Counted from the first letter of the stretch, positions 44,479 to 54,351 are shown. The stretch: DNA of 64,000 nt from JACDCA01 sp963810305 (GCA_963810305.1 CAWEMY010000005.1:310001-374000), one strand, 5' to 3'. Program-made: numbers and translations. Notes: generated by a model from the sequence alone, not told the origin.

Positions 44479-46095
44479 ATGCGCACCTGGCTGTCAGTGG
44501 TCTCCATAGGGCTTGTCATGATGACGACGGCCGACGCCTCGGCCCAGCAGATCGTCCCCGAACCGGTCAAGGTGTCCAGACAGGCCGGCCGTTTTCTGAT
44601 TACGCCACGAACCGTGATCTCGACCGACGCGGCCAGCGCGGCTGTCGGGCAACAGCTCGCGCGCTATCTCGAGCCGGCGACCGGCATCACCTTCCGTGTG
44701 GTGTCGAGTGGAACAGCGCCGCCACGATCGATTTCCCTGCGGCGGGACCCCCGTCTCGCGCGGCTCGGCGACGAGGGCTACCTTCTGGACGTCCGCGCCA
44801 GCGCCGTCACCATCCGTGCTCATGGTGCTGCGGGTCTCTTCTACGCGGTCCAGACGCTGCGGCAGCTGTTGCCTTCCGCGATCTTTCGTGAGGCGCCGGT
44901 CGAAGACACCGAGTGGGCGATGCCGGCGGTTTCCATCGAGGACTATCCGCGGTTCCAGTGGCGCGGCGGTCATCTCGACGTCGCTCGACACTTCATGCCG
45001 AAGGAGTTCGTCAAGAAGTACATCGACCTTCTCGCGCTCCACAAGATGAACGTGTTTCACTGGCACCTGACCGAAGACCAGGGATGGCGGATCGAGATCA
45101 AGCAGTATCCGAAGCTGACCGAGGTCGGTGCCTGGCGAAAGGAGACTCTCGTCGGCCGGGCGCAACGCGACTCTCCGCCCACGTTCGACGGCAAACGCCA
45201 TGGCGGTTTCTACACGCAGGACGATGCCCGGGAGATCGTTGCCTACGCCCGCGCGCGACATGTGACCGTCGTCCCGGAGATCGAGATGCCCGGCCACGCG
45301 ACCGCAGCGATCGCGGCCTATCCCGAGCTGGGCATCACCGGCGAGCGGCTGGAGGTCGCGAAGACCTGGGGCGTTTTCTCCGACATTTTCAACGCGGAAC
45401 TCTCGACCATCAGGTTCCTGCAGAATGTCCTGACCGAGGTTCTGGCGATCTTTCCCGGGCGTTATATCCACGTCGGCGGCGACGAAGCGGACAAGGCGAA
45501 GTGGAAGGCCAGCGAGCGTATCCAGTCGCGGATCCGTGAGCTGAAGCTGAAGGACGAGCACGAGCTTCAGAGCTGGTTCATCCGCCAGATGGACGATTTT
45601 CTCGTCGCGCGAAAGCGACGGCTCGTTGGCTGGGACGAGATCCTCGAAGGCGGCCTCGCCGACAATGCTGTGGTCATGTCCTGGCGTGGCACCGAAGGGG
45701 GGATTGCCGCGGCGCGTGCCGGCCACGATGTGATCATGGCCCCGACGAGTCATACCTACCTGGATTACTACCAGTCGAAGGAGCAGGGGAGCGAGCCACT
45801 CGCGATCGGCGGCTTTGTTCCGCTCGAAATGGTCTACTCGTTCGAGCCCGTCCCGGCGGAACTGGAGCCACAGTTCGCCAAGCATGTGCTCGGCGCGCAG
45901 GGGCAGCTGTGGACCGAGTACATGCCGCAGCCCAAGCAGGTGGAGTACATGGCCTTCCCCCGCATGAGCGCCCTTGCCGAAGTCGTGTGGACGCCGAAAG
46001 AGCGAAAGGATTACGCCGGGTTCCTGGTACGACTCGCCGCGCACCTCGAACGCCTGCGCGCGCTCGACGTGAACGCTCGTCCGCTCGACCGATGA
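44479..46095 (+). CDS. Exported beta-N-acetylhexosaminidase (GH20)
   Basis: The start is ATG 44479 (MRTWLSVVSIGLVMMTTADASAQ, a signal peptide); the longer upstream frame is antisense to the coiled-coil gene. 538 residues: GH20b domain (IVPEPVKVSRQAGRF...), then the barrel with RFQWRGGHLDVARHF, HKMNVFHWHLTEDQGWRIEI, EIEMPGHATAAIAAYPEL and the catalytic pair in YIHVGGDEADKAKW (Asp-Glu). It releases GlcNAc/GalNAc from chitin- or glycoprotein-type glycans outside the cytoplasm. The stop overlaps the next gene (ATGA). Confidence 0.95.
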   Translation: MRTWLSVVSIGLVMMTTADASAQQIVPEPVKVSRQAGRFLITPRTVISTDAASAAVGQQLARYLEPATGITFRVVSSGTAPPRSISLRRDPRLARLGDEGYLLDVRASAVTIRAHGAAGLFYAVQTLRQLLPSAIFREAPVEDTEWAMPAVSIEDYPRFQWRGGHLDVARHFMPKEFVKKYIDLLALHKMNVFHWHLTEDQGWRIEIKQYPKLTEVGAWRKETLVGRAQRDSPPTFDGKRHGGFYTQDDAREIVAYARARHVTVVPEIEMPGHATAAIAAYPELGITGERLEVAKTWGVFSDIFNAELSTIRFLQNVLTEVLAIFPGRYIHVGGDEADKAKWKASERIQSRIRELKLKDEHELQSWFIRQMDDFLVARKRRLVGWDEILEGGLADNAVVMSWRGTEGGIAAARAGHDVIMAPTSHTYLDYYQSKEQGSEPLAIGGFVPLEMVYSFEPVPAELEPQFAKHVLGAQGQLWTEYMPQPKQVEYMAFPRMSALAEVVWTPKERKDYAGFLVRLAAHLERLRALDVNARPLDR

Positions 46096-46898
46096 GGACG
46101 AGAGGGATGCGGCGGCACGTTCTCGCGCCCCTCGTGACCGCATCCGTGCTTGGTCTCACACTGTTGCCGGCAGCCCAGGCGCAGAACCGGACGCTCATGT
46201 CCGCCGAGCATGCCGGGGCCAAGGCGACGGTGATGATTATCGATGGGGCGGCGACGCTGCGGCTGGAGTCGGCCGGGAGTGCGCCTCGAACGATCTCACT
46301 CGGGGCTGACTGGAAACGGGTATCCAACGTTCGATTTTCTCCGAACGGTTCGAGGCTTGCGATCGTCGCGGACGCAGCAACGCCACAACTTGCTCTCGTG
46401 GACGTGCCCACCGCACGTGTGCTGGCTACCTATGCGACGATCGCGGCCGCGGTCGCGCCTGACGGCAGAGCAGTAATCGTGGAGCACCGTCCGGACGTTT
46501 CGTCACCCACCAAGACGCCCATGTCTCTCATACCTTTAAATGCTGCGGGCGACGCGCTGCTCGCTGACGACAAGGGTTACCCGGTTTCTATCCGACAGTC
46601 GGACTTCGTATGGACCGATCCGGAAGTGGTGGCTTTTATTCGAATGACAGATGGCAGCATCCGGGTGGTTGCCCTGCAGGTCGGCCAGCCGGGCCTGGTC
46701 GAGAAGCACCAGGAGAAGTTGTTGCCCGTGTCCGAGTTTGCCGATCCTGCTGCGGTGAAGGACGCACCCTCACTCGCGCGGGCGATCAAAGGCGTCGAAA
46801 TCACTCGCGTCCCAAGTGCCGGTCTGATCCTGCGGCTTCAATTCCCGGCCAACCAGGGGGTGGTGCGTCGCACTGTTGATGTGCGCATGTGGGAGTGA
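46092..46898 (+). CDS. Exported protein of unknown function (WD/propeller-like strands)
   Basis: 268 residues from ATG 46092, overlapping the GH20 stop. Signal peptide MRRHVLAPLVTASVLGLTLLPAAQAQ. Repeated strand patterns such as ISLGADWKRVSNVRFSPNGSRLAIVADAA and VLATYATIAAAVAPDGRAVIVE resemble TolB/WD-type beta-propeller blades, but only two or three are visible, too few for a closed propeller. No catalytic motif is seen. Coupled between GH20 and GH92 genes, so it may be an accessory protein for extracellular glycan use. Confidence 0.7.
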   Translation: MRTRGMRRHVLAPLVTASVLGLTLLPAAQAQNRTLMSAEHAGAKATVMIIDGAATLRLESAGSAPRTISLGADWKRVSNVRFSPNGSRLAIVADAATPQLALVDVPTARVLATYATIAAAVAPDGRAVIVEHRPDVSSPTKTPMSLIPLNAAGDALLADDKGYPVSIRQSDFVWTDPEVVAFIRMTDGSIRVVALQVGQPGLVEKHQEKLLPVSEFADPAAVKDAPSLARAIKGVEITRVPSAGLILRLQFPANQGVVRRTVDVRMWE

Positions 46899-46909
46899 CC
46901 CGCATCGGC

Positions 46910-49849
46910 ATGACGAGGGTATTCGCGATAGCCGCGGTCTTGACGATGACGCTCTCTGCTTCAGTTGATGCGCAGACGACGGGGCGCCTGACTGACCGTG
47001 TGAATCCGTTCATTGGCACCGGCGGCCACGGCCATACCTACCCGGGCCCGTCATTGCCCTTCGGGATGATTCAGCCAGGCCCCGACACGCGGCTCACAGG
47101 CTGGGACGGATGTTCCGGGTATCACTACAGCGATTCGAGAATCTTCGGGTTCTCGCACACACATTTGAGCGGAACAGGCATTGCCGATTACGCCGACGTC
47201 CTGCTGATGCCAGCGACCGGCGAGATCCGTCTGAACAACGGCGCCGACGGCCGTCCCGGCTACTCCTCGGCGTTCACTCACGCCGAGGAGGTCGCGCGGC
47301 CGGGCTACTACGCTGTCACCCTGAAGGACTACGACATTCGCGCGGAACTGACGACCACGTTGCGGGCCGCGATCCATCGCTACTCGTTTCCCAAGGGTCA
47401 GCCCGCCCATGTGGTTCTCGACCTGGAGCATCGCGACCGACTCACCGAGACCTCCATCGATATCGTCAGTGACACCGAGGTCACAGGACTTCGCCGGTCG
47501 ACGAGCTGGGCGCGCGACCAGGTGGTCTATTTCGTGATTCGATTCTCGCGTCCGGTAGGTCGTGTGACAGCGTCGGTCAAGGTACCCGAGACATCCGAAG
47601 CCCCGCTCGTGTCGGATCTGAAAGCGGTGTTCAAGGTCGGCAGTGACGGCGGGCAGCTGCTGGTGAAAGTTGGCATCTCCGCAGTCAGCGTCGAGGGAGC
47701 GCGCAAGAATCTCGACGCGGAGATTGCCGGCTGGGACTTCGAGGCCGTAAGGAAGGCAGCCGACCAGGCATGGGAGCGCGAACTATCGAAGATTCGCGTG
47801 AACGGCGGAACGAAGGACCAGCAGACTATTTTCTATACGGCGCTGTATCACGCGATGCTGACACCCAACGTGTATATGGACGTCGACGGTCAGTACCGCG
47901 GGCGTGATTTCAAGATCCACAAGGCGGACGGTTTCACCTACTACTCGGTGTTTTCCCTGTGGGACACCTTTCGCGCCCTCCACCCACTGCTGGCGATGGT
48001 CGATCGCGCGCGCACGCGCGATTTCGTGCGGACGTTCCTGCGGCAATACCAGGAGGGCGGGCGGCTCCCGGTGTGGGAGCTCGCCGCGAACGAGACCGAC
48101 ACGATGATCGGCTATCACGCGGTGCCAGTGATCGCCGATGCGATCGCGAAGGGGATTGAAGGTTTCGACGTCAACCTCGCATTCGAGGCGATGAAGCACA
48201 GCGCAGAGGAGGATCGCTTCGGCCTCGCCGCCTACAAGCAGAAAGGCTTCATCGACGCCAGCGACGAAGCGGAAGGTGTGTCCCGCACGCTCGAGTACGC
48301 GTACGACGACTGGGCGATCGCGCAGGTCGCCAGGCGCCTGGGCCGCCAGGACGACTACCGCCGCTACCTGGCGCGGTCGCAGGCATACAAGCACGTGTTC
48401 GACCCGTCCACCGGCTTCATGCGTGCACGTGTTGAAGGGTTCTGGCTCACGCCCTTCGATCCGCGGGAGGTGAACAATCACTACACCGAGGGGAATGCGT
48501 GGCACTACAGCTTTTTCGTGCCACACGACGTTGAAGGGCTGACGCGCTTGATGGGCGGGCGCGAGAAGTTTGCGTCAAAGATTGACGCACTGTTCACAGC
48601 CGACAGCCAGACGACCGGGCGTGAGCAGGCCGACATCACCGGCATGATCGGGCAGTACGCGCACGGCAACGAGCCGAGCCACCACATGGCGTACCTCTAC
48701 GCCTACGCGGGGCAGCCGTGGAAGACGCAGGCGATGGTGCGACGTATTCTGGACACGCTCTACGCCAACGACCCGGATGGCTTGTCGGGCAATGAAGACT
48801 GCGGGCAGATGAGTGCGTGGTACGTCCTGAGCGCGCTTGGTTTTTATCAGGTGGCGCCAGGCTCAACAGAATACGTGATCGGCTCGCCACTCTTCGACTC
48901 GGCAACGATCAATCTGGAGAACGGACGGCGGTTCGTCATTCGCGCCAGCGGCGCTTCCGCCGGCGCGCGCTACGTCGGAGGCGTCAGGCTCGCAGGTCGT
49001 GCGCATGACCGCCCGTTTCTGGACCACGCCGCCATCGCGAGTGGCGGCGAATTGATCTTCGACATGGACACCACGGCCTCGATGTCATGGGGCACGGAGG
49101 AGCCAGCACGCCGCCCTGAAGCGCAGGACGTTTTCACGACACCCGCGCCCTTCGTCGCGAACGGTGTTCGTACGTTTCGCGGCACGCAACTCGTAACCCT
49201 TGGGAACGCGGAGCCCGACGCGACGATTCACTACACGCTCGACGGAAGCGCGCCGACGGCGACATCTCCGAGGTACGCCGCACCCATCCCGGTAAGTGAC
49301 AGCGTGACTCTGAAGGCCGTGGCCTTCGCCGGCGCGGCGAAGAGCCCGGTCATGTCGGTCGCGTTTCGAAAACTGGCCGACTACCCGCGGATTCAGCTCA
49401 GTGCGAAGTACGCGCCACAGTACGCCGCTGCCGGTGACGACACGTTGATCGATGGGCTCCGCGGCAACCAAAGTTTCAAGACCGGCCGGTGGCAGGGCTA
49501 CCTGGGCACCGACCTCGACGTGACCTTGGACTTCGGCGCTGCGCGGGAGATCCGTCACGTGTCGATGGGATTTCTGCAGGACACCGGGTCCTGGATCCTC
49601 ATGCCGCGCCGAATCAGCGTCCAGATTTCGGACGACAACGTGACGTTCCGTGACGCGGGCGCCGTGGACAACAGCGTTTCCGAGCGTGAATCTGCGGCCG
49701 TGACTCGCGACTTCGTCATCGAGTTGGCGAGCGCCGCCCGGGCGCGGTTCGTTCGGGTGCATGTCGAGAGATATGGCAAACTGCCGGATTGGCACCCTGG
49801 TTCCGGCAACGACGCCTGGTTCTTTGCAGACGAGATCATCGTCCGATAA
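46910..49849 (+). CDS. Exported GH92 alpha-mannosidase with C-terminal carbohydrate-binding domains
   Basis: I take the start as ATG 46910 because MTRVFAIAAVLTMTLSASVDAQ is a signal peptide; a GTG at 46889 is the alternative. About 979 residues: the GH92 N-domain (VNPFIGTGGHGHTYPGPSLPFGMIQPGPDTR, FSHTHLSGTG) and catalytic domain (LWDTFRALHPLL, YTEGNAWHYSFFVPHD, GNEDCGQMSAWYVLSALGFYQVAPG; Glu/Asp residues of the Ca-dependent inverting site). Then a chitobiase-like beta domain (TIHYTLDGSAPT) and an F5/8-type discoidin domain (about 860-979). GH92 enzymes remove alpha-linked mannose from N-glycans or yeast mannan. Confidence 0.95.
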   Translation: MTRVFAIAAVLTMTLSASVDAQTTGRLTDRVNPFIGTGGHGHTYPGPSLPFGMIQPGPDTRLTGWDGCSGYHYSDSRIFGFSHTHLSGTGIADYADVLLMPATGEIRLNNGADGRPGYSSAFTHAEEVARPGYYAVTLKDYDIRAELTTTLRAAIHRYSFPKGQPAHVVLDLEHRDRLTETSIDIVSDTEVTGLRRSTSWARDQVVYFVIRFSRPVGRVTASVKVPETSEAPLVSDLKAVFKVGSDGGQLLVKVGISAVSVEGARKNLDAEIAGWDFEAVRKAADQAWERELSKIRVNGGTKDQQTIFYTALYHAMLTPNVYMDVDGQYRGRDFKIHKADGFTYYSVFSLWDTFRALHPLLAMVDRARTRDFVRTFLRQYQEGGRLPVWELAANETDTMIGYHAVPVIADAIAKGIEGFDVNLAFEAMKHSAEEDRFGLAAYKQKGFIDASDEAEGVSRTLEYAYDDWAIAQVARRLGRQDDYRRYLARSQAYKHVFDPSTGFMRARVEGFWLTPFDPREVNNHYTEGNAWHYSFFVPHDVEGLTRLMGGREKFASKIDALFTADSQTTGREQADITGMIGQYAHGNEPSHHMAYLYAYAGQPWKTQAMVRRILDTLYANDPDGLSGNEDCGQMSAWYVLSALGFYQVAPGSTEYVIGSPLFDSATINLENGRRFVIRASGASAGARYVGGVRLAGRAHDRPFLDHAAIASGGELIFDMDTTASMSWGTEEPARRPEAQDVFTTPAPFVANGVRTFRGTQLVTLGNAEPDATIHYTLDGSAPTATSPRYAAPIPVSDSVTLKAVAFAGAAKSPVMSVAFRKLADYPRIQLSAKYAPQYAAAGDDTLIDGLRGNQSFKTGRWQGYLGTDLDVTLDFGAAREIRHVSMGFLQDTGSWILMPRRISVQISDDNVTFRDAGAVDNSVSERESAAVTRDFVIELASAARARFVRVHVERYGKLPDWHPGSGNDAWFFADEIIVR

Positions 49850-49859
49850 CGGGGCACTC

Positions 49860-50966
49860 ATGTCGCACCTGCTAACCGTATTGCTCGTGGCCGGAATCCT
49901 CGCGGTGGACGGACAGCGCTCCGCGGCGCCGCTGCCAAGCTTCACCACGGTGATCAACCTGGAAACGACCTCGGAAGACTCAGCCAACGTCAGCATGGGC
50001 GACCTGGACGGCGACGGCGATCTCGATCTCGTGCTCGCCAAGGGACGACATACGCCACTGCTGGACCGCGTGCTGCTGAACGACGGCTCGGGAAAGTTCA
50101 CCGCCTCGGACCTCGGCCCGACACCCGATCGCACGTATACGACCGCGCTCGCGGACCTCGATGGTGATGGAGATCTGGATATCCTCAGCAGCAATGACAC
50201 TCCCGACAAGAAGCTGGTCTACCTGAACGACGGCAAAGGACATTTCGTTGTCGCCGGCACGTGGGGTGTTCCGGAGTGGTCGACGCGAAACGCCTCGGTC
50301 GCCGATCTCAATGGCGATGGCAAGCCGGATGTCATTGCCGCAAATCGCCCCGGCCCGAGTTTCGTCTGTCTGAACAAAGGCGGTCGGCAGTTCGGCTCCG
50401 ACTGCATCGCGATCCCCGCACAGTCGGCAACGACGATCGCGGCAGCGGACTTCAACAAGGATGGTTTCATCGACCTCGCGGTCCCCGGACGTGACGCCGG
50501 GCAGAGCCACATCTATTTCAACGACGGCAAGGCGGGATTTGCAACACGGGCTCCTTTCGGCCCGGCCGACGCAACCGCACGCGTGGGGGCAGCGGCCGAC
50601 TTCAACCGCGACGGGTCAATGGATCTGGTGATGACCGACGAGCGCGGCACGTCGATGACCGTGTACCTGAATGACGGCAAGGGAGCATTGACAGCCGGTT
50701 TCCGAGTGAGAGACGTCAATCGCGTGCCTTACGCCCTGACTACCGGGGATCTGAACGGCGACGGAAATCCGGACATTGTCATTGGCTACGTCGAGGCGCC
50801 GAGCGCGGTGTTCTTCAACGACGGCAGCGGACAGCAGTTCACTCAGGTGGCTTTCGGTGACGGCCGGGGGACCGCCTATGGTTTTGCCATCGGCGACGTC
50901 AACGGTGATAAGTTTCCGGACATCGCGCTGGCCAGATCCGGCGCGCCGAACGTGTACTCTATCTGA
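49860..50966 (+). CDS. Exported VCBS/FG-GAP repeat protein
   Basis: 368 residues from ATG 49860 with a signal sequence. At least six repeats of the form GDLDGDGDLDLVLA, ADLNGDGKPDVIAA, ADFNKDGFIDLAVP, GDLNGDGNPDIVIG and GDVNGDKFPDIALA mark calcium-binding blades of an FG-GAP/VCBS seven-bladed propeller, like the integrin alpha head. Ligand unknown; likely an extracellular binding or adhesion protein, and its position suggests carbohydrate or cell-surface contact. Confidence 0.9.
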   Translation: MSHLLTVLLVAGILAVDGQRSAAPLPSFTTVINLETTSEDSANVSMGDLDGDGDLDLVLAKGRHTPLLDRVLLNDGSGKFTASDLGPTPDRTYTTALADLDGDGDLDILSSNDTPDKKLVYLNDGKGHFVVAGTWGVPEWSTRNASVADLNGDGKPDVIAANRPGPSFVCLNKGGRQFGSDCIAIPAQSATTIAAADFNKDGFIDLAVPGRDAGQSHIYFNDGKAGFATRAPFGPADATARVGAAADFNRDGSMDLVMTDERGTSMTVYLNDGKGALTAGFRVRDVNRVPYALTTGDLNGDGNPDIVIGYVEAPSAVFFNDGSGQQFTQVAFGDGRGTAYGFAIGDVNGDKFPDIALARSGAPNVYSI

Positions 50967-50981
50967 ACGGGAAGTAACACT

Positions 50982-51386
50982 GTGCCGACCATCACACGCT
51001 CTGAAATGCTGACGCTCCTCCTCGAAGCGTGCCCGCCGTTTGATCCGGAGTGGCGGCGGTTCAAAACGGAGTACGCCGATGATCCCGAGCAGTTTCTCTA
51101 CGTCGCGATTCCGCCGTTTACCCGGTGCCTGTCGCAAGCGCTTGCGGCCGGCGACACCGCGACGGTGCGACGGGTCTTCGACGTGCTCGAGCGGCTCATC
51201 GTCGAGGGTGATACGCACGTCCAGGAGGCGGCCGTCGTCGGGATCATCAAGAACCTCCAGAACGCCAGCCTTCACGACCGGACCACCCCCGATGATTACG
51301 TGCCCTACCTGATGCCTGAGAGCCAGCGGTGGTGGGGCAAGGTGCAGACCTTCTGGACCAACGGCCGGCTTCTCACCGAGGATTGA
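50982..51386 (+). CDS. Small cytoplasmic protein of unknown function
   Basis: 134 residues from GTG 50982, without a signal peptide, largely helical (EMLTLLLEACPPFDPEWRRF, VFDVLERLIVEGDTHVQEAAVVGIIKNLQN) and ending RWWGKVQTFWTNG. It resembles small HEAT-like acidic proteins that occur scattered in many bacteria, sometimes as immunity proteins beside toxins; no toxin gene is adjacent here. I do not assign a function. It lies 15 bp after the VCBS gene, apparently in the same transcript. Confidence 0.65.
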   Translation: MPTITRSEMLTLLLEACPPFDPEWRRFKTEYADDPEQFLYVAIPPFTRCLSQALAAGDTATVRRVFDVLERLIVEGDTHVQEAAVVGIIKNLQNASLHDRTTPDDYVPYLMPESQRWWGKVQTFWTNGRLLTED

Positions 51387-51393
51387 CACGCGT

Positions 51394-51894
51394 TTGACAT
51401 CGGCAATCCCGGGCGAGTCCCACGGCATCGTTCAGTCGATCAACGTCTCCGATGGCGGCGTGCCGAAATTGCCGAAGCCATGGGCACACCTACGCACAAC
51501 CGGCGTGGAGGGAGACCGCCAGGAGAATCGAATATTCCACGGTGGACCCGATCGTGCGGTCTGCGTCTACTCATTTGAGCTGATCGAGGCGCTGCAGGGG
51601 GAAGGGCATCCGATCCGTCCGGGGACGATCGGGGAAAATCTGACGCTCGCTGGCGTTGACTGGACCGCGGTGCGCCCGGATGCGCGGATCGAGATCGGTG
51701 ACGTGCTGCTCGAGATCACCAACTCCACATCTCCCTGCAAGAAGATCGCTCGGTCGTTCAAGGACGACGATTTCACGCGTGTCTCACAGAAGGTCAATCC
51801 CGGGTGGAGCCGGTTCTACGCGCGCGTCATCAGGGAAGGTATCGTCACGGTCGGCGATCGCGTCGTCCTGAAAAGCCCCGCACTTCTGTTCTGA
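51394..51894 (+). CDS. MOSC domain protein
   Basis: 166 residues, TTG start at 51394 (TTGACATCG). GIVQSINVSDGGVPKLPKPW, VEGDRQENRIFHGGPDRAVCVYSFE, GTIGENLTLAGVDW and ITNSTSPCKKIARSF are MOSC signatures; the Cys in SPC is the conserved putative sulfur/molybdenum ligand. Stand-alone MOSC proteins of the YiiM type reduce N-hydroxylated substrates with a molybdenum cofactor. The neighbours give no further clue. Confidence 0.88.
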   Translation: MTSAIPGESHGIVQSINVSDGGVPKLPKPWAHLRTTGVEGDRQENRIFHGGPDRAVCVYSFELIEALQGEGHPIRPGTIGENLTLAGVDWTAVRPDARIEIGDVLLEITNSTSPCKKIARSFKDDDFTRVSQKVNPGWSRFYARVIREGIVTVGDRVVLKSPALLF

Positions 51895-51901
51895 GGATCA
51901 C

Positions 51902-53506
51902 ATGACATCACGATCGCTCCGCCTGATCGCTGCGGCCCTCGCCGTACTGGCGACGCCGTCCGGCTTCACCCCGGTGCATGCACAGGCGCGGGCTGGCGGC
52001 ACGAATCCGCCGGCGATCTTCAGCGACCCGGACCGCCGTTCGAAGCTGAGCGCCGCATTCCCGGAGATCGATCGCCAGGTCGCCGCCTTCATGGAGCGCA
52101 CTCACCTCCCCGGGGTGGCGTGGGGCATCGTGATCGACGGCGAACTGGCGCACGTCGGGGTGGCGGGGCAGCGCGACCTTGCCTCGAAAGCGCCGGTCAC
52201 TCGCGACAGCGTCTTCCGCATCGCGTCGATGACCAAGAGCTTCACCGCAATGGCGATCATGAAGTTGCGCGACGATGGCAAGCTCTCGCTCGACGATCTG
52301 GCAGAACGGTACGTGCCGGAACTGAAAGGCCTCACCTATCCGACGTCGGACTCGCCCCGCATCACCGTCCGTCATCTCCTGTCGCACGCGGAGGGGTTCC
52401 CTGAAGACAATCCGTGGGGAGACCAGCAGCTTGCTGCCACCGAGGCGCAGTTCAGCGAGATGTTGCGAAAGGGCATTCCATTCTCGAATCCGCCCGGTGT
52501 CGCCTACGAGTACTCCAATTACGGCTTCGCGATCCTCGGGCGGATCGTCACGAAGGTTTCGGGACGTCCGTACCGCGAATACATCGCCGACGCGATCCTC
52601 CGCCCTCTCGGCATGAAGTCGACGACCCTCGAGCCGACCGCCGTCCCACGCGACCGCATCGCGCACGGTTACCGATGGGAAGACAACCAATGGAAGGAAG
52701 AACCGCCGCTGCCAGACGGTGCCTTCGGCGCCATGGGGGGCATGCTGACTTCGCTCGACGATCTCGGACGGTACGTTGGCGCCTTTCTCGCTGCGTGGCC
52801 TCCTCGCGACGGACCCGAGACCGGCCCGGTCAGCCGCGCATCGTTACGGGAGATGCAGCAGATCTGGCGATCGCGACCGGCGACTGCGAGGCTCACAGCC
52901 GCCGGGATGTCGCAATTGAATGCGGGGGGATACGGCTACGGCCTCGGGATTTCTCAAACCTGTGACTTCAACCACATCGTCGCCCACAGCGGCGGCCTTC
53001 CGGGGTTTGGTTCCCTGATGCAGTGGCTGCCGGAGTACGGAGTCGGGGTCATTGCCTTCGGCAACCTCACTTACACCGGTGGTAGCGCTGTTGCGAATGC
53101 GTTCGAGCTCCTCGCCAAGACCGGCGGTCTGCAGCCGCGGGTGCCGCAGCCGGCCGATGCGCTCGTCCAGGCGCGGGACGCCGTGTCGCGTCTCATCGTC
53201 AAGTGGGACGATCGCGAAGCCGACAGTGTGGCGGCAATGAACCTGTATCTGGATCGATCGAAGGAGCGGCGCCAGCGGGAAGTCGAGGCCTTGACGTCCA
53301 AAGCCGGGCAGTGCGCTCTGCCGAGCGCATTCGACTCGGTCGAGAACGCGTTGCGCGGCGTGTGGACGATGAAGTGCGAACGCGGAGACCTGCGCGTCTC
53401 GATCACGCTCGCGCCGACGATGCCGCCGAAGGTGCAGTTCCTCGACGTGCGTGCCGCGCCGACAGCGGCGCCGCCGTCCCAGGGGAGCGGAGCGTGCAGA
53501 CGGTAG
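51902..53506 (+). CDS. Exported serine beta-lactamase-fold hydrolase (class C/PBP-like)
   Basis: 534 residues with a signal peptide (to about residue 28, PVHAQA). Catalytic signatures: SMTK in FRIASMTKSFTAMAI (SxxK), YSN in YEYSNYGFAILG (YxN), and HSGG in VAHSGGLPGFGSL (replacing KTG). The C-terminal extension of about 130 residues (from about 400) is typical of esterase/peptidase members of the family. Whether it acts as an esterase, D-amino-peptidase or beta-lactamase cannot be told from sequence. It overlaps the start of the esterase gene. Confidence 0.9.
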   Translation: MTSRSLRLIAAALAVLATPSGFTPVHAQARAGGTNPPAIFSDPDRRSKLSAAFPEIDRQVAAFMERTHLPGVAWGIVIDGELAHVGVAGQRDLASKAPVTRDSVFRIASMTKSFTAMAIMKLRDDGKLSLDDLAERYVPELKGLTYPTSDSPRITVRHLLSHAEGFPEDNPWGDQQLAATEAQFSEMLRKGIPFSNPPGVAYEYSNYGFAILGRIVTKVSGRPYREYIADAILRPLGMKSTTLEPTAVPRDRIAHGYRWEDNQWKEEPPLPDGAFGAMGGMLTSLDDLGRYVGAFLAAWPPRDGPETGPVSRASLREMQQIWRSRPATARLTAAGMSQLNAGGYGYGLGISQTCDFNHIVAHSGGLPGFGSLMQWLPEYGVGVIAFGNLTYTGGSAVANAFELLAKTGGLQPRVPQPADALVQARDAVSRLIVKWDDREADSVAAMNLYLDRSKERRQREVEALTSKAGQCALPSAFDSVENALRGVWTMKCERGDLRVSITLAPTMPPKVQFLDVRAAPTAAPPSQGSGACRR

Positions 53507-54330
53507 CTGGCCTGACCGCTGCGGCGCTCGTGGTTGCGAATGGCGTCGCCTCGCGGCAGGAGCGTGAACTCGGCCCTGACGTCCGCATGCACTCGGCGAT
53601 CGCCTCGAAGTTTCTCAGCAGGCCCCGCGATGTCGTGGTGTGGCTGCCTCCGGGCTATGCGACCGAAACGTCAAAGCTGTATCCGGTGCTCTACATGCAC
53701 GACGGATCGAACGTCTACATCGAGTGGCGCATCGACGAGGTTGCGAAGCCGCTGATCGCGTCAGGGGAGATCCAGCCGCTGATCGTCGTCATGATCCCGA
53801 ACGGTGCGGAACCGCATGCCCGGTTCGAGGATTACACGCCGACCAAACCGGCTAATGCGAGGTTCGGCGGCAAGGCGGACGCCTACGGCAGGTTCATCAT
53901 CGAGGAAGTCAAACCGCTGATCGACCGGGAGTACCGCACGCTGTCAGATCCGGCAAACACCGGCCTCGGCGGCGCCTCGCTTGGCGGACTGGTCTCCCTT
54001 TATTTGGGCTTGAACCATCCCGAGGTGTTCGGCAATCTGGCGGTGATGACCCCGTCGGTGCACTGGGACAACAAGCTGATCGTCCGACGGGTCCGCGACC
54101 TGCAGACGAAGCCGGCGACGCGGATCTGGCTCGATGTCGGCAAGCGGGAACAGCCGCAGTACATCGCCAACGTGAAGGAGCTGCGGGACGCGCTCGTACG
54201 GAAAGGCTGGACGTCCGGCACCGACTTCATGTATTTCGAAGCGCCCGGCGGCACCCACGACGATGTGTCGTTCGGAAAACGGTCCGGCGAGATGCTGAAG
54301 TTTCTGTTCCCGCCGCCGCCCGCCAAGTAG
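53494..54330 (+). CDS. Esterase D/enterochelin-esterase-like alpha/beta hydrolase
   Basis: 278 residues from GTG 53494, preceded by AGGGGAGCGG and overlapping the stop of the upstream hydrolase. A signal-like hydrophobic start (VQTVAGLTAAALVVANGVAS) is followed by DVVVWLPPGYATETSKLYPVLYMHDGSNVY, the oxyanion/strand region, IVVMIPNG, the nucleophile elbow GGASLGGLVSLY (GxSxG), and a C-terminal His in PGGTHDDVSF. The IroE/Fes-like family hydrolyses esters such as feruloyl, acetyl or trilactone bonds. Given the adjacent glycosidases, carbohydrate esters are the likeliest substrate. Confidence 0.9.
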   Translation: MQTVAGLTAAALVVANGVASRQERELGPDVRMHSAIASKFLSRPRDVVVWLPPGYATETSKLYPVLYMHDGSNVYIEWRIDEVAKPLIASGEIQPLIVVMIPNGAEPHARFEDYTPTKPANARFGGKADAYGRFIIEEVKPLIDREYRTLSDPANTGLGGASLGGLVSLYLGLNHPEVFGNLAVMTPSVHWDNKLIVRRVRDLQTKPATRIWLDVGKREQPQYIANVKELRDALVRKGWTSGTDFMYFEAPGGTHDDVSFGKRSGEMLKFLFPPPPAK

Positions 54331-54351
54331 CCGTCTGTTACACTGGCCGGC

